Shown: positions 1 to 8,576, counted from the first letter of the stretch. The stretch: DNA of 64,000 nucleotides from an uncultured Pelagibacteraceae bacterium (GCA_902614655.1 CACMLX010000002.1:1-64000); one strand, 5' to 3'. The notes: generated from the sequence alone by a model not told the origin. Made by a program: numbers and translations.

Positions 1-2
1 CA

Positions 3-1376
3 TTAGCTCTTCCAAGCATCATGATGGGCGTTAACCAAACAATAATGATGGCATTGGCATTGGTTGTTTTAGCAACTTTTATTGGGGCTCAAGGTCTAGG
101 TTCAGACATTTGGGTATCGATAAAAAAACTTGAAGTCGGAGCTGCTTTGGAAGGAGGTATTTGCGTTCTTTTAATGGCAATCATGTTCGACAGATTTGGT
201 AAAGCCGCTAGTCGGGAGACAGTTACCTTGCCATCCGATAGTCAAAAATTTTATCTTTTACCGCAAACATGGGATATTTATCCCATTGCTAGACAGGTTG
301 AAAAACCTCTACAATTAATTCATTTTGCATTTGCATTTGTATTCTCAAGCATTATTCGAATATTTTCTTTCATTTTAAATTCAGTAATTTCTTTATTTAA
401 TAAGGATTACGGCTCAGCGATTGCACAATTTATAAATGCTCATTATTTCTTTTTCTCTGGATTATTAATATTGATTGGCATCGTTTATTATGATGCAAAC
501 GTTGCTGCAATAGGAACATTTCCTGAAGCATGGAACCTGTCAATAAGAGAAGAAATTTCTGCTGGTGTAAAATCATTGGTTGTAAATGATACGTTTATTT
601 CAATAACCAAAACAATCAGATCAACTGTTGTTATTTACCTTCTAAGACCATTTGATTTTTATCTCACATATTTACCATATTGGTTTACAATTGGCGCATT
701 GGTTCTAATCAGCTGGAAATCTGTTGGAATTAGATTTGCGATTATTACTGCTATCCTTCTAGCATTCATCGGCGCTTGCAATATTTGGACTGAAGCAATG
801 ATTACTCTTTCATCAGTTCTTATCTCAGTTCTTTTATGTTTTGTGATTGGTGTGCCAATAGGTATCTTAGCTTCTTACAGTAAGAGATTTCAAAATATCA
901 ACGAGGTAATATTAGATGCAATGCAAACATTGCCATATTTTTGTTACCTTGTTCCAGTTTTAATGTTTTTTGGTGGTGGTGCATTTTCTGCATTACTTGC
1001 AACAATTATATACTCCATACCTCCAATAATACGTTTAACTGTATTGGGCCTGTCTCAAGTTTCCTCCACATATTCAGAAGTATCAAAGTCATTTGGAGGC
1101 ACTACAATTCAGACTCTCAATAAGATAAAATTTCCTCTAGCAGTTCCTAGTTTGGTTATGGGTTTCAATCAAACAGTCATGATGGCTTTTGCGATGCAGA
1201 TTGTCACACCTCTCATTGGTGGTAAAGGACTAGGTCTTGAGGTATTTAATGGCTTAGCTCGATCAGATACTGGTAGAGCTCTTGCTGCTGGCATAGGAAT
1301 TTGTTTATTAGCCATGATAATTGACCGTATCAGTCTTGCATGGACAAAAAAGCAAAGAGATGCCCTAGGTTTATAG
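3..1376 (+). CDS. Betaine/proline-type ABC transporter permease, fused tandem permease (5' end outside window)
   Basis: Inner-membrane permease of a quaternary-amine (glycine betaine/proline/DMSP-like) ABC importer. The reading frame is open from base 3, so the start lies upstream and the first ATG at 21 is internal. Two copies of the permease core are visible. The end of one lies at the left edge (PSIMMGVNQTIMMAL, then GAQGLG). A complete second one runs from roughly residue 220 to the C terminus (PSLVMGFNQTVMMAF, then GGKGLG). The polypeptide therefore carries both permease halves, as in some alphaproteobacterial ProW-like fusions. The binding-protein gene follows 121 bp downstream; the ATPase gene would be expected upstream. 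The exact substrate cannot be read from the permease. Confidence 0.88.
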   Translation, partial: LALPSIMMGVNQTIMMALALVVLATFIGAQGLGSDIWVSIKKLEVGAALEGGICVLLMAIMFDRFGKAASRETVTLPSDSQKFYLLPQTWDIYPIARQVEKPLQLIHFAFAFVFSSIIRIFSFILNSVISLFNKDYGSAIAQFINAHYFFFSGLLILIGIVYYDANVAAIGTFPEAWNLSIREEISAGVKSLVVNDTFISITKTIRSTVVIYLLRPFDFYLTYLPYWFTIGALVLISWKSVGIRFAIITAILLAFIGACNIWTEAMITLSSVLISVLLCFVIGVPIGILASYSKRFQNINEVILDAMQTLPYFCYLVPVLMFFGGGAFSALLATIIYSIPPIIRLTVLGLSQVSSTYSEVSKSFGGTTIQTLNKIKFPLAVPSLVMGFNQTVMMAFAMQIVTPLIGGKGLGLEVFNGLARSDTGRALAAGIGICLLAMIIDRISLAWTKKQRDALGL

Positions 1377-1433
1377 ATCTAATTTATATACATATTTCCT
1401 GATACTTTTCTTCAAAAAATGTTGATAAAGCGG

Positions 1434-1463
1434 TTTACTTATTCATCTTTTTTGGTCTAGAAT
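1434..1463 (+). promoter_or_regulatory. Possible sigma70-type promoter for the binding protein
   Basis: A TTTACT hexamer (1434-1439) and a TAGAAT hexamer (1458-1463) are separated by 18 bp, in the gap before the binding-protein gene. An AAGGGG ribosome binding site lies about 6 bases before the ATG at 1498. Binding-protein genes are often expressed more strongly than their permeases, which would fit a separate promoter. In DNA this AT-rich such matches also arise by chance. Confidence 0.35.
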
Positions 1464-1497
1464 TATTTATTAATTAATTAATAAAAAGGGGAAATTA

Positions 1498-2502
1498 ATG
1501 AAAAATTCATTATTTGCAAAAACTTTTGCTGCCCTGATTTTGTCTTCTTTTTTAGTTCTTTCGGCAGGTACTGCCAACGCTAAGCGTTTAACAGCTGCTG
1601 TTGCTGACTGGACTGGTGGAGAATTAACATGTCAGGTTGCAGTTGCTATCCTTGAAGAAGAGCTAGGCTACAGAGTTGATAGAATAGAATTCGCTTCAGG
1701 AACAGGTCTATGGGAAGCTATTGCTGCTGGCGATATTGACTTCGCATGTGAAAGTTGGCCAAGTTATGCTGAGGCTGACGATGTAATGATCAACATGAAT
1801 CTTGTTTATGATGGAGAAGTTGTAAAAGAGTATTCTGGTGATGGATCTGTTGATGCGTACACAAGTGGTATCATTGGAATGTCAGATTACTATGTTCCAA
1901 AATACTTTGTTGACGCTAACCCAGATTTTAAAGACTGGTCAGATTTAAATAAATACAAAGATCAATTTGCGACACCTGAAACAGGTTCAAAAGGTAGATT
2001 GATTGGATGTCCAGTTGCTGGTTGGAACTGTCATGACCAAAAAAGATTAGATCTTTTAGGAATTGATTTTGAAGCATCAGAACTAGGTACTGAGGTTGCA
2101 GCTCTAGCTGAAGCTCAAGGAGCTTATGATAGAGGTGAAGCATTCCTTCTGTATCTTTGGGAACCACACTTTTTCTTCGGTAAGAATGAAATGGTTGGTG
2201 TAAAACTACCAGCATACAAATACTGTGATAGTTTTACTGAAGCTAATAACTGGCAAGATTGTGGAACTGCAGCATGGCCTGCTACAGGTTGGGATAAAGA
2301 CTACACGATGAATTATATGAATCCTGAAGTTATGTCTAAACCTGAGAACGCTGAAGCAGTTGCATTTTTCAAAAAAATGGCTTTCTCTAACACAGATCAA
2401 GCAAAAATGCTTGTAAGAGTTGGTGACGACGGATTATCTGTCGAAGAAGCTGTTGCTGAATGGAAAAACAGTACAGACGAATGGAAAGCTTGGCTTCCGT
2501 AA
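1498..2502 (+). CDS. Glycine betaine-type ABC transporter substrate-binding protein (OpuAC/ProX family)
   Basis: Periplasmic ligand-capturing component for the permease just upstream. The first ~28 residues form a clear Sec signal peptide ending in AGTANA. The mature part begins with the OpuAC-type pattern: VADWTGGELTCQVAVAILEE, then the dipolar 'GTGLWEAIAAGDIDFACESWPSY' region near residues 70-95. Many Trp and Tyr residues (for example LYLWEPHFFFG and TAAWPATGWDKDY) are consistent with an aromatic cage for a quaternary ammonium or sulfonium group. Length (334 aa) is usual. The ligand could be glycine betaine, choline, carnitine, DMSP or a related compound; the downstream betaine/sarcosine catabolic genes favour glycine betaine or DMSP by context only. 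Confidence 0.88.
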   Translation: MKNSLFAKTFAALILSSFLVLSAGTANAKRLTAAVADWTGGELTCQVAVAILEEELGYRVDRIEFASGTGLWEAIAAGDIDFACESWPSYAEADDVMINMNLVYDGEVVKEYSGDGSVDAYTSGIIGMSDYYVPKYFVDANPDFKDWSDLNKYKDQFATPETGSKGRLIGCPVAGWNCHDQKRLDLLGIDFEASELGTEVAALAEAQGAYDRGEAFLLYLWEPHFFFGKNEMVGVKLPAYKYCDSFTEANNWQDCGTAAWPATGWDKDYTMNYMNPEVMSKPENAEAVAFFKKMAFSNTDQAKMLVRVGDDGLSVEEAVAEWKNSTDEWKAWLP

Positions 2503-2527
2503 GTCTTAATAGCTAAATCAGAAAATT

Positions 2528-2562
2528 AAGGCCTTGTTACTTTTGTGCAAGGCCTTTTTTTT
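2528..2562 (+). terminator. Rho-independent terminator after the binding-protein gene
   Basis: A perfect 9-bp stem (AAGGCCTTG at 2528-2536 pairing with CAAGGCCTT at 2548-2556) encloses an 11-base loop and is followed directly by a run of T. It sits 25 bases after the stop codon and should end the transporter transcript before the next gene. Confidence 0.9.
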
Positions 2563-2573
2563 AGTTAACTTTT

Positions 2574-3485
2574 ATGATCACCTCATCAAGACATCCTTAC
2601 TATTATACAATTAGCTTTGCGTTATTAATTGCTGCAGGTATGTGGGGTTTATTCTGGATCCCTCAAAGAGCGTTAGAGGCTGGTGGTTTAACGGGTGGAT
2701 GGGCAACGATTTCTCAAATGGTTATACCTTTTGCAATGCTGCTTCCAATATCACTTTGGAGGCTCTATAAAGGTCAGTCTTTTGGCCTAGAGTATCCTCT
2801 AATTGGACTTTTGTTTGGAGGAGGTATTGCTTGCTACGCTAATAGTTTTTTACTGACAGATGTAGTTAGAGCTTTAATACTCTTTTATATAACCCCAGTT
2901 TGGACAACTATTTTTGAAATAGTATTTCTTAGACAAATTCCACGTTTTTATAGATACATAACATTAGCTCTTGCACTATCTGGTGTTTGGATAGTTTTTG
3001 GTCAAGAAGGCGTGATACCCTTACCGCAAAATTCTGGTGATTGGATTGCTTTATTAGGCGGAATTCTTATTGCCGCATCAGCAGTTAGAATGGAGATAAA
3101 AAAGCCAGAGGGAATATATCCTATATTGTTTTCATTCTTTTTTTATGGTGGCTTATTTACATTAATACAATCATATTTCTTGAGCGACTACCTAGGTGAT
3201 GCTCCATCAATAGAGTCATGGGTTGCAATGATGCCGTGGCTAATCTTAATTGCAATTTTATTTCACATACCGACAAATATAGTGATCTTAGGTGCACCAA
3301 GTAGAATTGGTGCAGGCATATTTTCTATAATTATACTTTTTGAAATAGTTGTAGGAACTTTCAGTGCCGCGGTATTAACAGATGAGCTTATTGGATGGCG
3401 AGAAATATTAGGCAGCTCTTTCATTATATTTGCTGGATTAACAGAAATAATATTTGCATCAAAGACTGAAGAAGATACGGGCTAA
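2574..3485 (+). CDS. DMT-superfamily (EamA) membrane transporter
   Basis: A 303-residue integral membrane protein with about ten hydrophobic segments in two EamA-like halves. The first half starts at the N terminus (FALLIAAGMWGLFWIPQRALEAGG), and a second repeat begins around residue 155. This is the usual size and layout of drug/metabolite exporters of the EamA family, which export amino acids or other small metabolites. The substrate is unknown. The gene follows a strong terminator, so it must be transcribed from its own promoter, and its stop is adjacent to the end of the convergent homocysteine methyltransferase gene. Confidence 0.85.
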   Translation: MITSSRHPYYYTISFALLIAAGMWGLFWIPQRALEAGGLTGGWATISQMVIPFAMLLPISLWRLYKGQSFGLEYPLIGLLFGGGIACYANSFLLTDVVRALILFYITPVWTTIFEIVFLRQIPRFYRYITLALALSGVWIVFGQEGVIPLPQNSGDWIALLGGILIAASAVRMEIKKPEGIYPILFSFFFYGGLFTLIQSYFLSDYLGDAPSIESWVAMMPWLILIAILFHIPTNIVILGAPSRIGAGIFSIIILFEIVVGTFSAAVLTDELIGWREILGSSFIIFAGLTEIIFASKTEEDTG

Positions 3486-4424
3486 CTATAATTGATTGAG
3501 TACTTTAATGTGATCAACTGTAGTGCCGCAACATCCACCTATAATTTGCGCTCCAGCATCCTTCCACTTTTTTGCTTCAATTAAATAATCATCAGGAGAA
3601 ATTACATTGCTCATGTCGTAGTGTGGAAAATTAAATACCGCTACTTCTGGATACGCCATAACAGGAAGGTCATATACTTCTTTAAGTTCTTTAATACTTT
3701 GTTCTATTACATTAATTTCACAATGCATTATTCCTACAGCATCCAATTTATGATGTTTCACATTACTAATCATTTTTTTAAAACTATAGTCATAGTCTGT
3801 AGTAAGGGCTATTAACCCGTCTTTATTTCTAGATGAGAATCCAGCCCACACAGGCAATCCAGCCTTACTTGCTGAGTCAAAAATTATTTCAATTCGATCT
3901 GGTCGATACATTAGCTCTAGTAGAATAAAATCACACCCATTATCGGCTAGAAAAAAAGCGAGCTCATCAAAAGACTTTTGAAAATATTCGGGTGTGAGTT
4001 TTTTTTTAAATTTCTCTCTTTCCTCTTGTGTTTCAAAAGCATCCTCATACGGTATTTGATGAGACAAGGACCCAGCTATAAGTACATCATCCCTACCACA
4101 TTCTTCCCTTGCTTCTAGAGCTGCATTTATTGCACTTAGATTTATTTCTTTGAATTGATTATCTACCCCCGCGGTTTCTAAGATCATTCGATTTGTTGCA
4201 TAAGTATTTGTAGTTATAATACTTGAGCCAGCATCAATATAATCTTTATGTATTTGCTTTAATGTATCGCTCTCTAAGGAAGCTGTGCCACACCAAGAAT
4301 TATCCATTTTAATACCACGGTTTTCAAGCTCCGAACCAGTGGCCCCATCAAGAAGAATATTTTCTCCAGCATGAATACGTTTCATTAAATTTTCATATCT
4401 TTTGCTCATCATTATTTTTAGCAT
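3486..4424 (-). CDS. Homocysteine S-methyltransferase family protein (possible betaine-homocysteine methyltransferase)
   Basis: Cytosolic zinc enzyme that transfers a methyl group to homocysteine to make methionine. It is a TIM-barrel S-methyltransferase: LLDGATGSELENRG near residues 24-37, and the three zinc-binding cysteines are all visible (Cys235 in GIMHCE, Cys298 and Cys299 in GGCCGT). Length 312 aa matches the family. The donor cannot be fixed from sequence; S-methylmethionine or glycine betaine are known donors for relatives. Proximity to a betaine importer, a dimethylglycine dehydrogenase-like gene and sarcosine oxidase makes betaine attractive. Two later ATGs (residues 5 and 6) are possible starts; no clear Shine-Dalgarno sequence decides between them. 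It is divergent from the DmdA-like gene. Confidence 0.85.
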   Translation of the reverse strand: MLKIMMSKRYENLMKRIHAGENILLDGATGSELENRGIKMDNSWCGTASLESDTLKQIHKDYIDAGSSIITTNTYATNRMILETAGVDNQFKEINLSAINAALEAREECGRDDVLIAGSLSHQIPYEDAFETQEEREKFKKKLTPEYFQKSFDELAFFLADNGCDFILLELMYRPDRIEIIFDSASKAGLPVWAGFSSRNKDGLIALTTDYDYSFKKMISNVKHHKLDAVGIMHCEINVIEQSIKELKEVYDLPVMAYPEVAVFNFPHYDMSNVISPDDYLIEAKKWKDAGAQIIGGCCGTTVDHIKVLNQL

Positions 4425-4516
4425 TTATAGTTTTAATTAGTAAGTAGAAACTTAGGAAAAGGATTTACTTTTTATGACTTTATGGTCTATAAGGTCTGAT
4501 CATTAAGGAGAACAGA

Positions 4517-5653
4517 ATGTCAAAAGGTATTATATACACCCCAAGGATTAGAAAATCACCTTTCTTTGAAGAGACACTAAAATACGGCGCTACCAATTTT
4601 ACAACTTATAACCGTATGACGATGCCTGTTGGCTATACGACTCCTGAGGAGGAATACCAATCATTAATAAACGATGTAACATTATGGGATGTGGCAGCAG
4701 AGAGACAAATTGAAATTATTGGAGAAGACGCCGCTAAATTTGTTCAGTATATGACGCCAAGAAATCTATCAACTTTTAAAGATGGGTTTTGTCGTTACGC
4801 ATTTATGACAGATGAAAATGGTGGAATCATAAATGATCCATTAATTTTAAAGTTTAATGAAAATAAGTATTGGCTGAGTATTGCAGATTCTGATGCGATA
4901 CTATGGTGTAAAGGTGTTGCTTTATCTGGTAAGTTTAATGTTAAAATTTCTGAGCCTGAAGCTTGTCCGCTTTCATTGCAAGGCCCGCGCGCAAAAGAAC
5001 TCATGAGAAAAGCTACAAATGATGATCCAGTTATTATGGGGTTAAAATATTATCAATTTATCGAAACTAACTTATTTGGATTAGATATCGTCATTGCACG
5101 CAGCGGTTGGAGTAATCAGTTTGGATACGAAATTTATATAACAAGAGAAGTAGATGGTCCGGCATTATGGAATGCATTAATGGAAGCAGGAAAAGAGTTT
5201 AAAATTGTACCAAGTTGTCCTAATCAAATAGATAGAATTGAAGCAGGTATGATTTCCCACCAAGGAGATACCTCATTAGCTGAGAACCCTTTAGAACTAA
5301 ACTTACCAAAATTTTATGATCTTGATCAAGAAGCGGACTTTGTAGGAAAAGATGCTCTCTTAAAAATAAGAGAAGAGGGCATTAAAAAACAATTCACTGG
5401 TTTTAAAATTTCAGGAAAGAAAATTGGTTATAATATGGCAAGAATACCATTGTTTGACAATAACTCTGAAAAAAAAGGATTTGTAACCAGCTGTATTTAT
5501 AGCCCAAACTTTGGATGCAATATTGCCTTAGGGTTCGTTGATATTGATTTAATTAATTCAGAAGAAGTTTATCAGATTGATCATGATGGAGAGAAACGAG
5601 AAGTTGAAGTTGTCCCTTTACCATTTAGTTCTAGACTCGAAAAAATGGAATAA
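4517..5653 (+). CDS. GcvT-family tetrahydrofolate-dependent demethylase, DmdA-like
   Basis: A 378-residue protein of the aminomethyltransferase (glycine cleavage T-protein) fold, with GCV_T over about residues 35-270 and the C-terminal barrel after that. The pattern WDVAAERQIEI, PRNLS, ENGGIINDP and WLSIADSDAILWCKG resembles DMSP demethylase DmdA more than ordinary GcvT, and length is close to DmdA (about 370 aa). DmdA moves a methyl group from dimethylsulfoniopropionate to tetrahydrofolate. However, DmdA-like proteins with other or unknown substrates share much of this pattern, and the surrounding genes point to methylated glycines. The start has a good AAGGAG site 6 bases upstream. The stop overlaps the SCO1 start by one base (TAATG), so translation is probably coupled. 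Confidence 0.75.
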   Translation: MSKGIIYTPRIRKSPFFEETLKYGATNFTTYNRMTMPVGYTTPEEEYQSLINDVTLWDVAAERQIEIIGEDAAKFVQYMTPRNLSTFKDGFCRYAFMTDENGGIINDPLILKFNENKYWLSIADSDAILWCKGVALSGKFNVKISEPEACPLSLQGPRAKELMRKATNDDPVIMGLKYYQFIETNLFGLDIVIARSGWSNQFGYEIYITREVDGPALWNALMEAGKEFKIVPSCPNQIDRIEAGMISHQGDTSLAENPLELNLPKFYDLDQEADFVGKDALLKIREEGIKKQFTGFKISGKKIGYNMARIPLFDNNSEKKGFVTSCIYSPNFGCNIALGFVDIDLINSEEVYQIDHDGEKREVEVVPLPFSSRLEKME

Positions 5654-6303
5654 TGATTTCAAGAAGTAGAGTTAATCAACTTTTATTCCTCTCAATAATT
5701 ATATTAGCAGTCGTCGCTGGTTGGGCAGTTTCTGAATTATTTAGAAACAATGCTTCAGAAGTATCAAATGATATTGATTTAAAATTTACAGCAGTTGACC
5801 ATTTTGGAGTTGATGTAAGTGAAAGAACTTACAGCGGATATAGTAAAGTATTCTTTTTTGGCTTTACTCATTGCCCAGATATTTGTCCAATTAGTGCAAA
5901 TCTTATGAGTAATGCCATTGATCAATTAAATAGAGAAAACCATTCAATAAAAAATATAAAATTTTTCTTTGTAACAGTTGATCCTTCTAGGGATAACCCT
6001 GACCGATTAAAAGAATTTCTTAGCAACTTTAGCAATAATTTAATTGGTTTAACGGGGACACATGAAAATCTTATGCCAATATGGAAAGATTTTTTTGTAC
6101 ATGTAGAGCCGTCAACAAATTCAGAACATCAAAATTATTTAGGTACATCTGAACAATCTGATGAAATAAGTAATAAAGAAAAAAACTACATGGTTCAACA
6201 TACTGCTTTCTATTATATTTTTGATGATGATGATGTATTAAGAAGCATACTTCCGTTTGGTTCTAGTATTGAACAAATGGTTGAAGATTTAAAAAATCTA
6301 TAA
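5653..6303 (+). CDS. SCO1/SenC family copper protein
   Basis: Membrane-anchored thioredoxin-fold protein that delivers copper to (or reduces thiols of) the CuA site of cytochrome c oxidase. An N-terminal membrane anchor covers about residues 9-29. The metal/redox motif is complete: Cys74 and Cys78 in HCPDIC, with the conserved distant histidine probably His183 in VQHTAFYYIF. FFVTVDPSRD near residue 105 is also typical. Length 216 aa is normal. It begins inside the stop of the DmdA-like gene and is followed by four more tightly spaced genes, of which PCuAC is another copper chaperone. Confidence 0.92.
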   Translation: MISRSRVNQLLFLSIIILAVVAGWAVSELFRNNASEVSNDIDLKFTAVDHFGVDVSERTYSGYSKVFFFGFTHCPDICPISANLMSNAIDQLNRENHSIKNIKFFFVTVDPSRDNPDRLKEFLSNFSNNLIGLTGTHENLMPIWKDFFVHVEPSTNSEHQNYLGTSEQSDEISNKEKNYMVQHTAFYYIFDDDDVLRSILPFGSSIEQMVEDLKNL

Positions 6304-6305
6304 CA

Positions 6306-6551
6306 ATGTATAAAATATTAATAATTATTTTTTTTGTTTTATTGTCTTGTTCCGAAATAATAGAAACAAATAAATATAGAGAATTGGCATCTGAACAAGC
6401 ATCAAAAAAAAATTGTGATGCTAATGTTGAACTTCTTTTAAAACATGAAAAGACTGAATTGTGGGCATCTTATCATAACAAAGATAAAAACTTATTATGC
6501 GTTTTAACTTGCGTTAATGATGTTTGTATGTTTTCGACAGAGAGAGATTAA
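6306..6551 (+). CDS. Small Cys-containing lipoprotein of unknown function
   Basis: An 81-residue protein starting MYKILIIIFFVLLSCSE, a hydrophobic signal with a plausible lipobox (LLSC), so probably a lipid-anchored periplasmic protein. The mature part has cysteines near its middle and end (KNCDAN, LLCVLTC, DVCMF), an even spread that could make disulfides or bind metal. It sits 2 bases after SCO1 and 3 bases before a PCuAC gene. I do not recognise the family; a part in copper handling is inferred from position alone. Confidence 0.6.
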   Translation: MYKILIIIFFVLLSCSEIIETNKYRELASEQASKKNCDANVELLLKHEKTELWASYHNKDKNLLCVLTCVNDVCMFSTERD

Positions 6552-6554
6552 GGG

Positions 6555-7010
6555 TTGTATAAAGCACTAATAATAGTTTTGTTTTTAATTTTTACAAAAA
6601 TTGGATTTGCTCACCAATTTCAAAAAGATCATATTAATATAAATCACCCACACATAAAGTTTGTAATTTCATCAGGCCCTGCAGCTGGATATATGAAAAT
6701 AGTAAACATGGGTTTCGAGACAGATCGTCTAATTAAAGTTGTTACTGACTTTGCAGATACAGAGTTACATTATTCAAGTATAGAGAATGGAATGGTTACA
6801 ATGAGTAAAGTTGATTTCATTGAAATCCCTCCACAAAAAGCTAAATCGCTCAAACCCGGCACGCACCATATAATGTTTTCAAATTTTAGTGTTGAATTAA
6901 CTCATGGAATAAGTTTAGAAGGGTCTTTAGTATTTGAGAATGCAGGCGAGATCAAAGTACTTTTTGAGGTTGAAACTCAAAAAAGTCTAGATGATCATAC
7001 AGAACATTAA
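6555..7010 (+). CDS. PCu(A)C-family periplasmic copper chaperone
   Basis: Periplasmic Cu(I) chaperone that works with SCO1 in assembling the CuA centre of cytochrome oxidase. The signal peptide covers residues 1 to about 19 (ending FAH). The fold markers are present: GPAAGYMKIVNMG (Met47, Met52), ELH at 70-72 followed by a Met pair near 80-83, and LKPGTHHIMFSNF (His105-x-Met107). The usual HxM after the first His is less regular here than in well-known members. The start is TTG, 3 bases after the upstream stop; no in-frame ATG is well placed. 151 aa is a normal length. The stop overlaps the start of the next gene by one base. Confidence 0.85.
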   Translation: MYKALIIVLFLIFTKIGFAHQFQKDHININHPHIKFVISSGPAAGYMKIVNMGFETDRLIKVVTDFADTELHYSSIENGMVTMSKVDFIEIPPQKAKSLKPGTHHIMFSNFSVELTHGISLEGSLVFENAGEIKVLFEVETQKSLDDHTEH

Positions 7011-7891
7011 TGAAAACATTTAAAATTGAATATATCACTACACTTTTTTTTCTCACCTTGCTAATTGCTTTAGCTTGGTACTATTTATTCCTCATGGCAT
7101 CTAATCCAATGGAATCAATGATGCAAAATAAAAATCCAATGACTATGTCAATGGAAACCGCGTCAGAAAATGAAATGTCAATGAACTCGATGTCTGATAC
7201 TGAAATGACTATGGACTCAATGAATATGAATGAAAAAAACTCATCAATTAATTTTCTTATGATGCCAATGACAGGAAAGTGGACAATAAATGATTTTATC
7301 GTGATGTTTGTAATGTGGACCGTCATGATGTTTGCGATGATGCTTCCATCTACATTTATCTTTTTAAATATTTTTAGAGTGATGAGATCGAATATGCAGA
7401 TATCATCGAATATTATTATTGAGATGATAGTGATTTCATTCACTTATATTTTAATTTGGGCAATTTTTTCACTTATTGCTTGTACTCTTCAATATATTTT
7501 TCACAATAACGGGGTAGTCGATATGATGGGAACATTACAAAATAATATTCTTGCAGGATTATTTCTCGTTGGAGCAGGTGCATTTCAATTTACAAGTTTG
7601 AAAGATACATGTCTTGAGAAATGTAGAAACCCCTTATCGTTTCTAATGTCAGGTCCTATCAAAGGATACGGAAATGTTGCCTATGTGGGTTTAAAGCATG
7701 GTTTATTTTGCTTAGGGTGCTGCTGGGTTCTTATGTTCCTGCTTTTTGTAAATGGAGTTATGAATTTACTTTGGGTTGTCGCAATAACAGTAATTGTATT
7801 GGCTGAAAAAATGCTGCCTTACGAGAAACTTAGCTCTAGATTTCTGGGCATTCTTCTAGTAGGTTGGGGGGCGTATTTAATATTTATTTAA
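7010..7891 (+). CDS. DUF2182 membrane protein with a methionine-rich loop
   Basis: Predicted metal-binding integral membrane protein of the DUF2182 family. It has one helix at residues 8-28, a long periplasmic-type loop, then about six further helices. The loop (about 29-90) is extremely Met-rich: I count 17 Met in residues 29-87 in patterns such as MTMSM, EMSMNSM and MTMDSMNM, which resembles Cu(I)/Ag(I)-binding Met motifs. Further Mets sit in the following helix (MWTVMMFAMMLPS). A CLGCCW motif lies near residues 241-246. DUF2182 genes frequently neighbour DUF1326 genes, as here. Function is not established; copper transport or sensing is an inference. Confidence 0.82.
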   Translation: MKTFKIEYITTLFFLTLLIALAWYYLFLMASNPMESMMQNKNPMTMSMETASENEMSMNSMSDTEMTMDSMNMNEKNSSINFLMMPMTGKWTINDFIVMFVMWTVMMFAMMLPSTFIFLNIFRVMRSNMQISSNIIIEMIVISFTYILIWAIFSLIACTLQYIFHNNGVVDMMGTLQNNILAGLFLVGAGAFQFTSLKDTCLEKCRNPLSFLMSGPIKGYGNVAYVGLKHGLFCLGCCWVLMFLLFVNGVMNLLWVVAITVIVLAEKMLPYEKLSSRFLGILLVGWGAYLIFI

Positions 7892-7895
7892 CTAT

Positions 7896-8576
7896 ATGAC
7901 TGTAAATCCACTAAACTTACACTGGGAAATAAAAGGAAATTTTTTGCTGAATTGTAACTGCGATGTATTTTGCAATTGTCCGATGTCCCTGGGAAGAGCA
8001 GTTCCAAATTCACCAAATGGTAAATGCTTTTCATGGTGGGGAATTAATATCGAAGAAGGATACGCAGAAGAAAAGTGGTCTGGATTTAACCCTATCAAAA
8101 GAGAGTCTAAAGGAATAATGGATTTAAGTGGTTTAAATGTTGCTATTCTTTTAGAAGTTCCTGGCCCTTTAGGTTCAGGCGGTTGGACAGCAGGATTATA
8201 TATTGATGAAAAAGCATCTGATGACGCAGCTGATGCGCTCGCAGTTATTTTCTCAGGTCAAGCAGGTGGACAAACAGGTTGGTTTAGACATATGATTGCA
8301 AACTTCCTTGGCGTAAAAAGATGTTCTATATCATATAAAGAAACCGACGATGGATGGTCGTTTACAATTCCAGAAATCTTAGATGGTCGAATTGAACATG
8401 AGCCAGGAAAAGAGAGAGGCGAAGTAGTAAAAGTATCAAACTTAAAATATTGGGTTGCGCCAGAAATAATTGTTTGCAAAGGATCAAAAAGAAGTAGGAT
8501 TAGAGATCACGGCCGTAATTGGGATTTCACAGGTGGAAGTGCCGAATATTGTGCTGTTGATTGGGCCGGACCATAA
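7896..8576 (+). CDS. DUF1326 domain-containing protein
   Basis: A 226-residue soluble protein with the DUF1326 signature at the N terminus: Cys20, Cys22, Cys26 and Cys28 in the stretch NCNCDVFCNCPM, plus a further Cys near residue 44. The rest is a conserved beta-rich body (GSGGWTAGLYIDE, SGQAGGQTGWFRHM). No signal peptide is seen, so it is probably cytoplasmic. The cysteine cluster suggests metal or redox chemistry. It follows its usual partner DUF2182 by 4 bases and precedes the dimethylglycine dehydrogenase-like gene by 5 bases. The biochemical role is unknown. Confidence 0.85.
   Translation: MTVNPLNLHWEIKGNFLLNCNCDVFCNCPMSLGRAVPNSPNGKCFSWWGINIEEGYAEEKWSGFNPIKRESKGIMDLSGLNVAILLEVPGPLGSGGWTAGLYIDEKASDDAADALAVIFSGQAGGQTGWFRHMIANFLGVKRCSISYKETDDGWSFTIPEILDGRIEHEPGKERGEVVKVSNLKYWVAPEIIVCKGSKRSRIRDHGRNWDFTGGSAEYCAVDWAGP

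Noticed and set aside
4425-4516. SAM-responsive riboswitch in front of the homocysteine methyltransferase gene
   Set aside because: Such riboswitches occur before methionine-cycle genes in some marine bacteria, but I could not find their stems or conserved segments on the minus strand here.
7081-7443. 120-aa minus-strand frame inside the DUF2182 gene
   Set aside because: It is a shadow of the Met-rich and hydrophobic codons on the plus strand (ATG and ATT read backwards give long Ile/Asp runs) and resembles no family.
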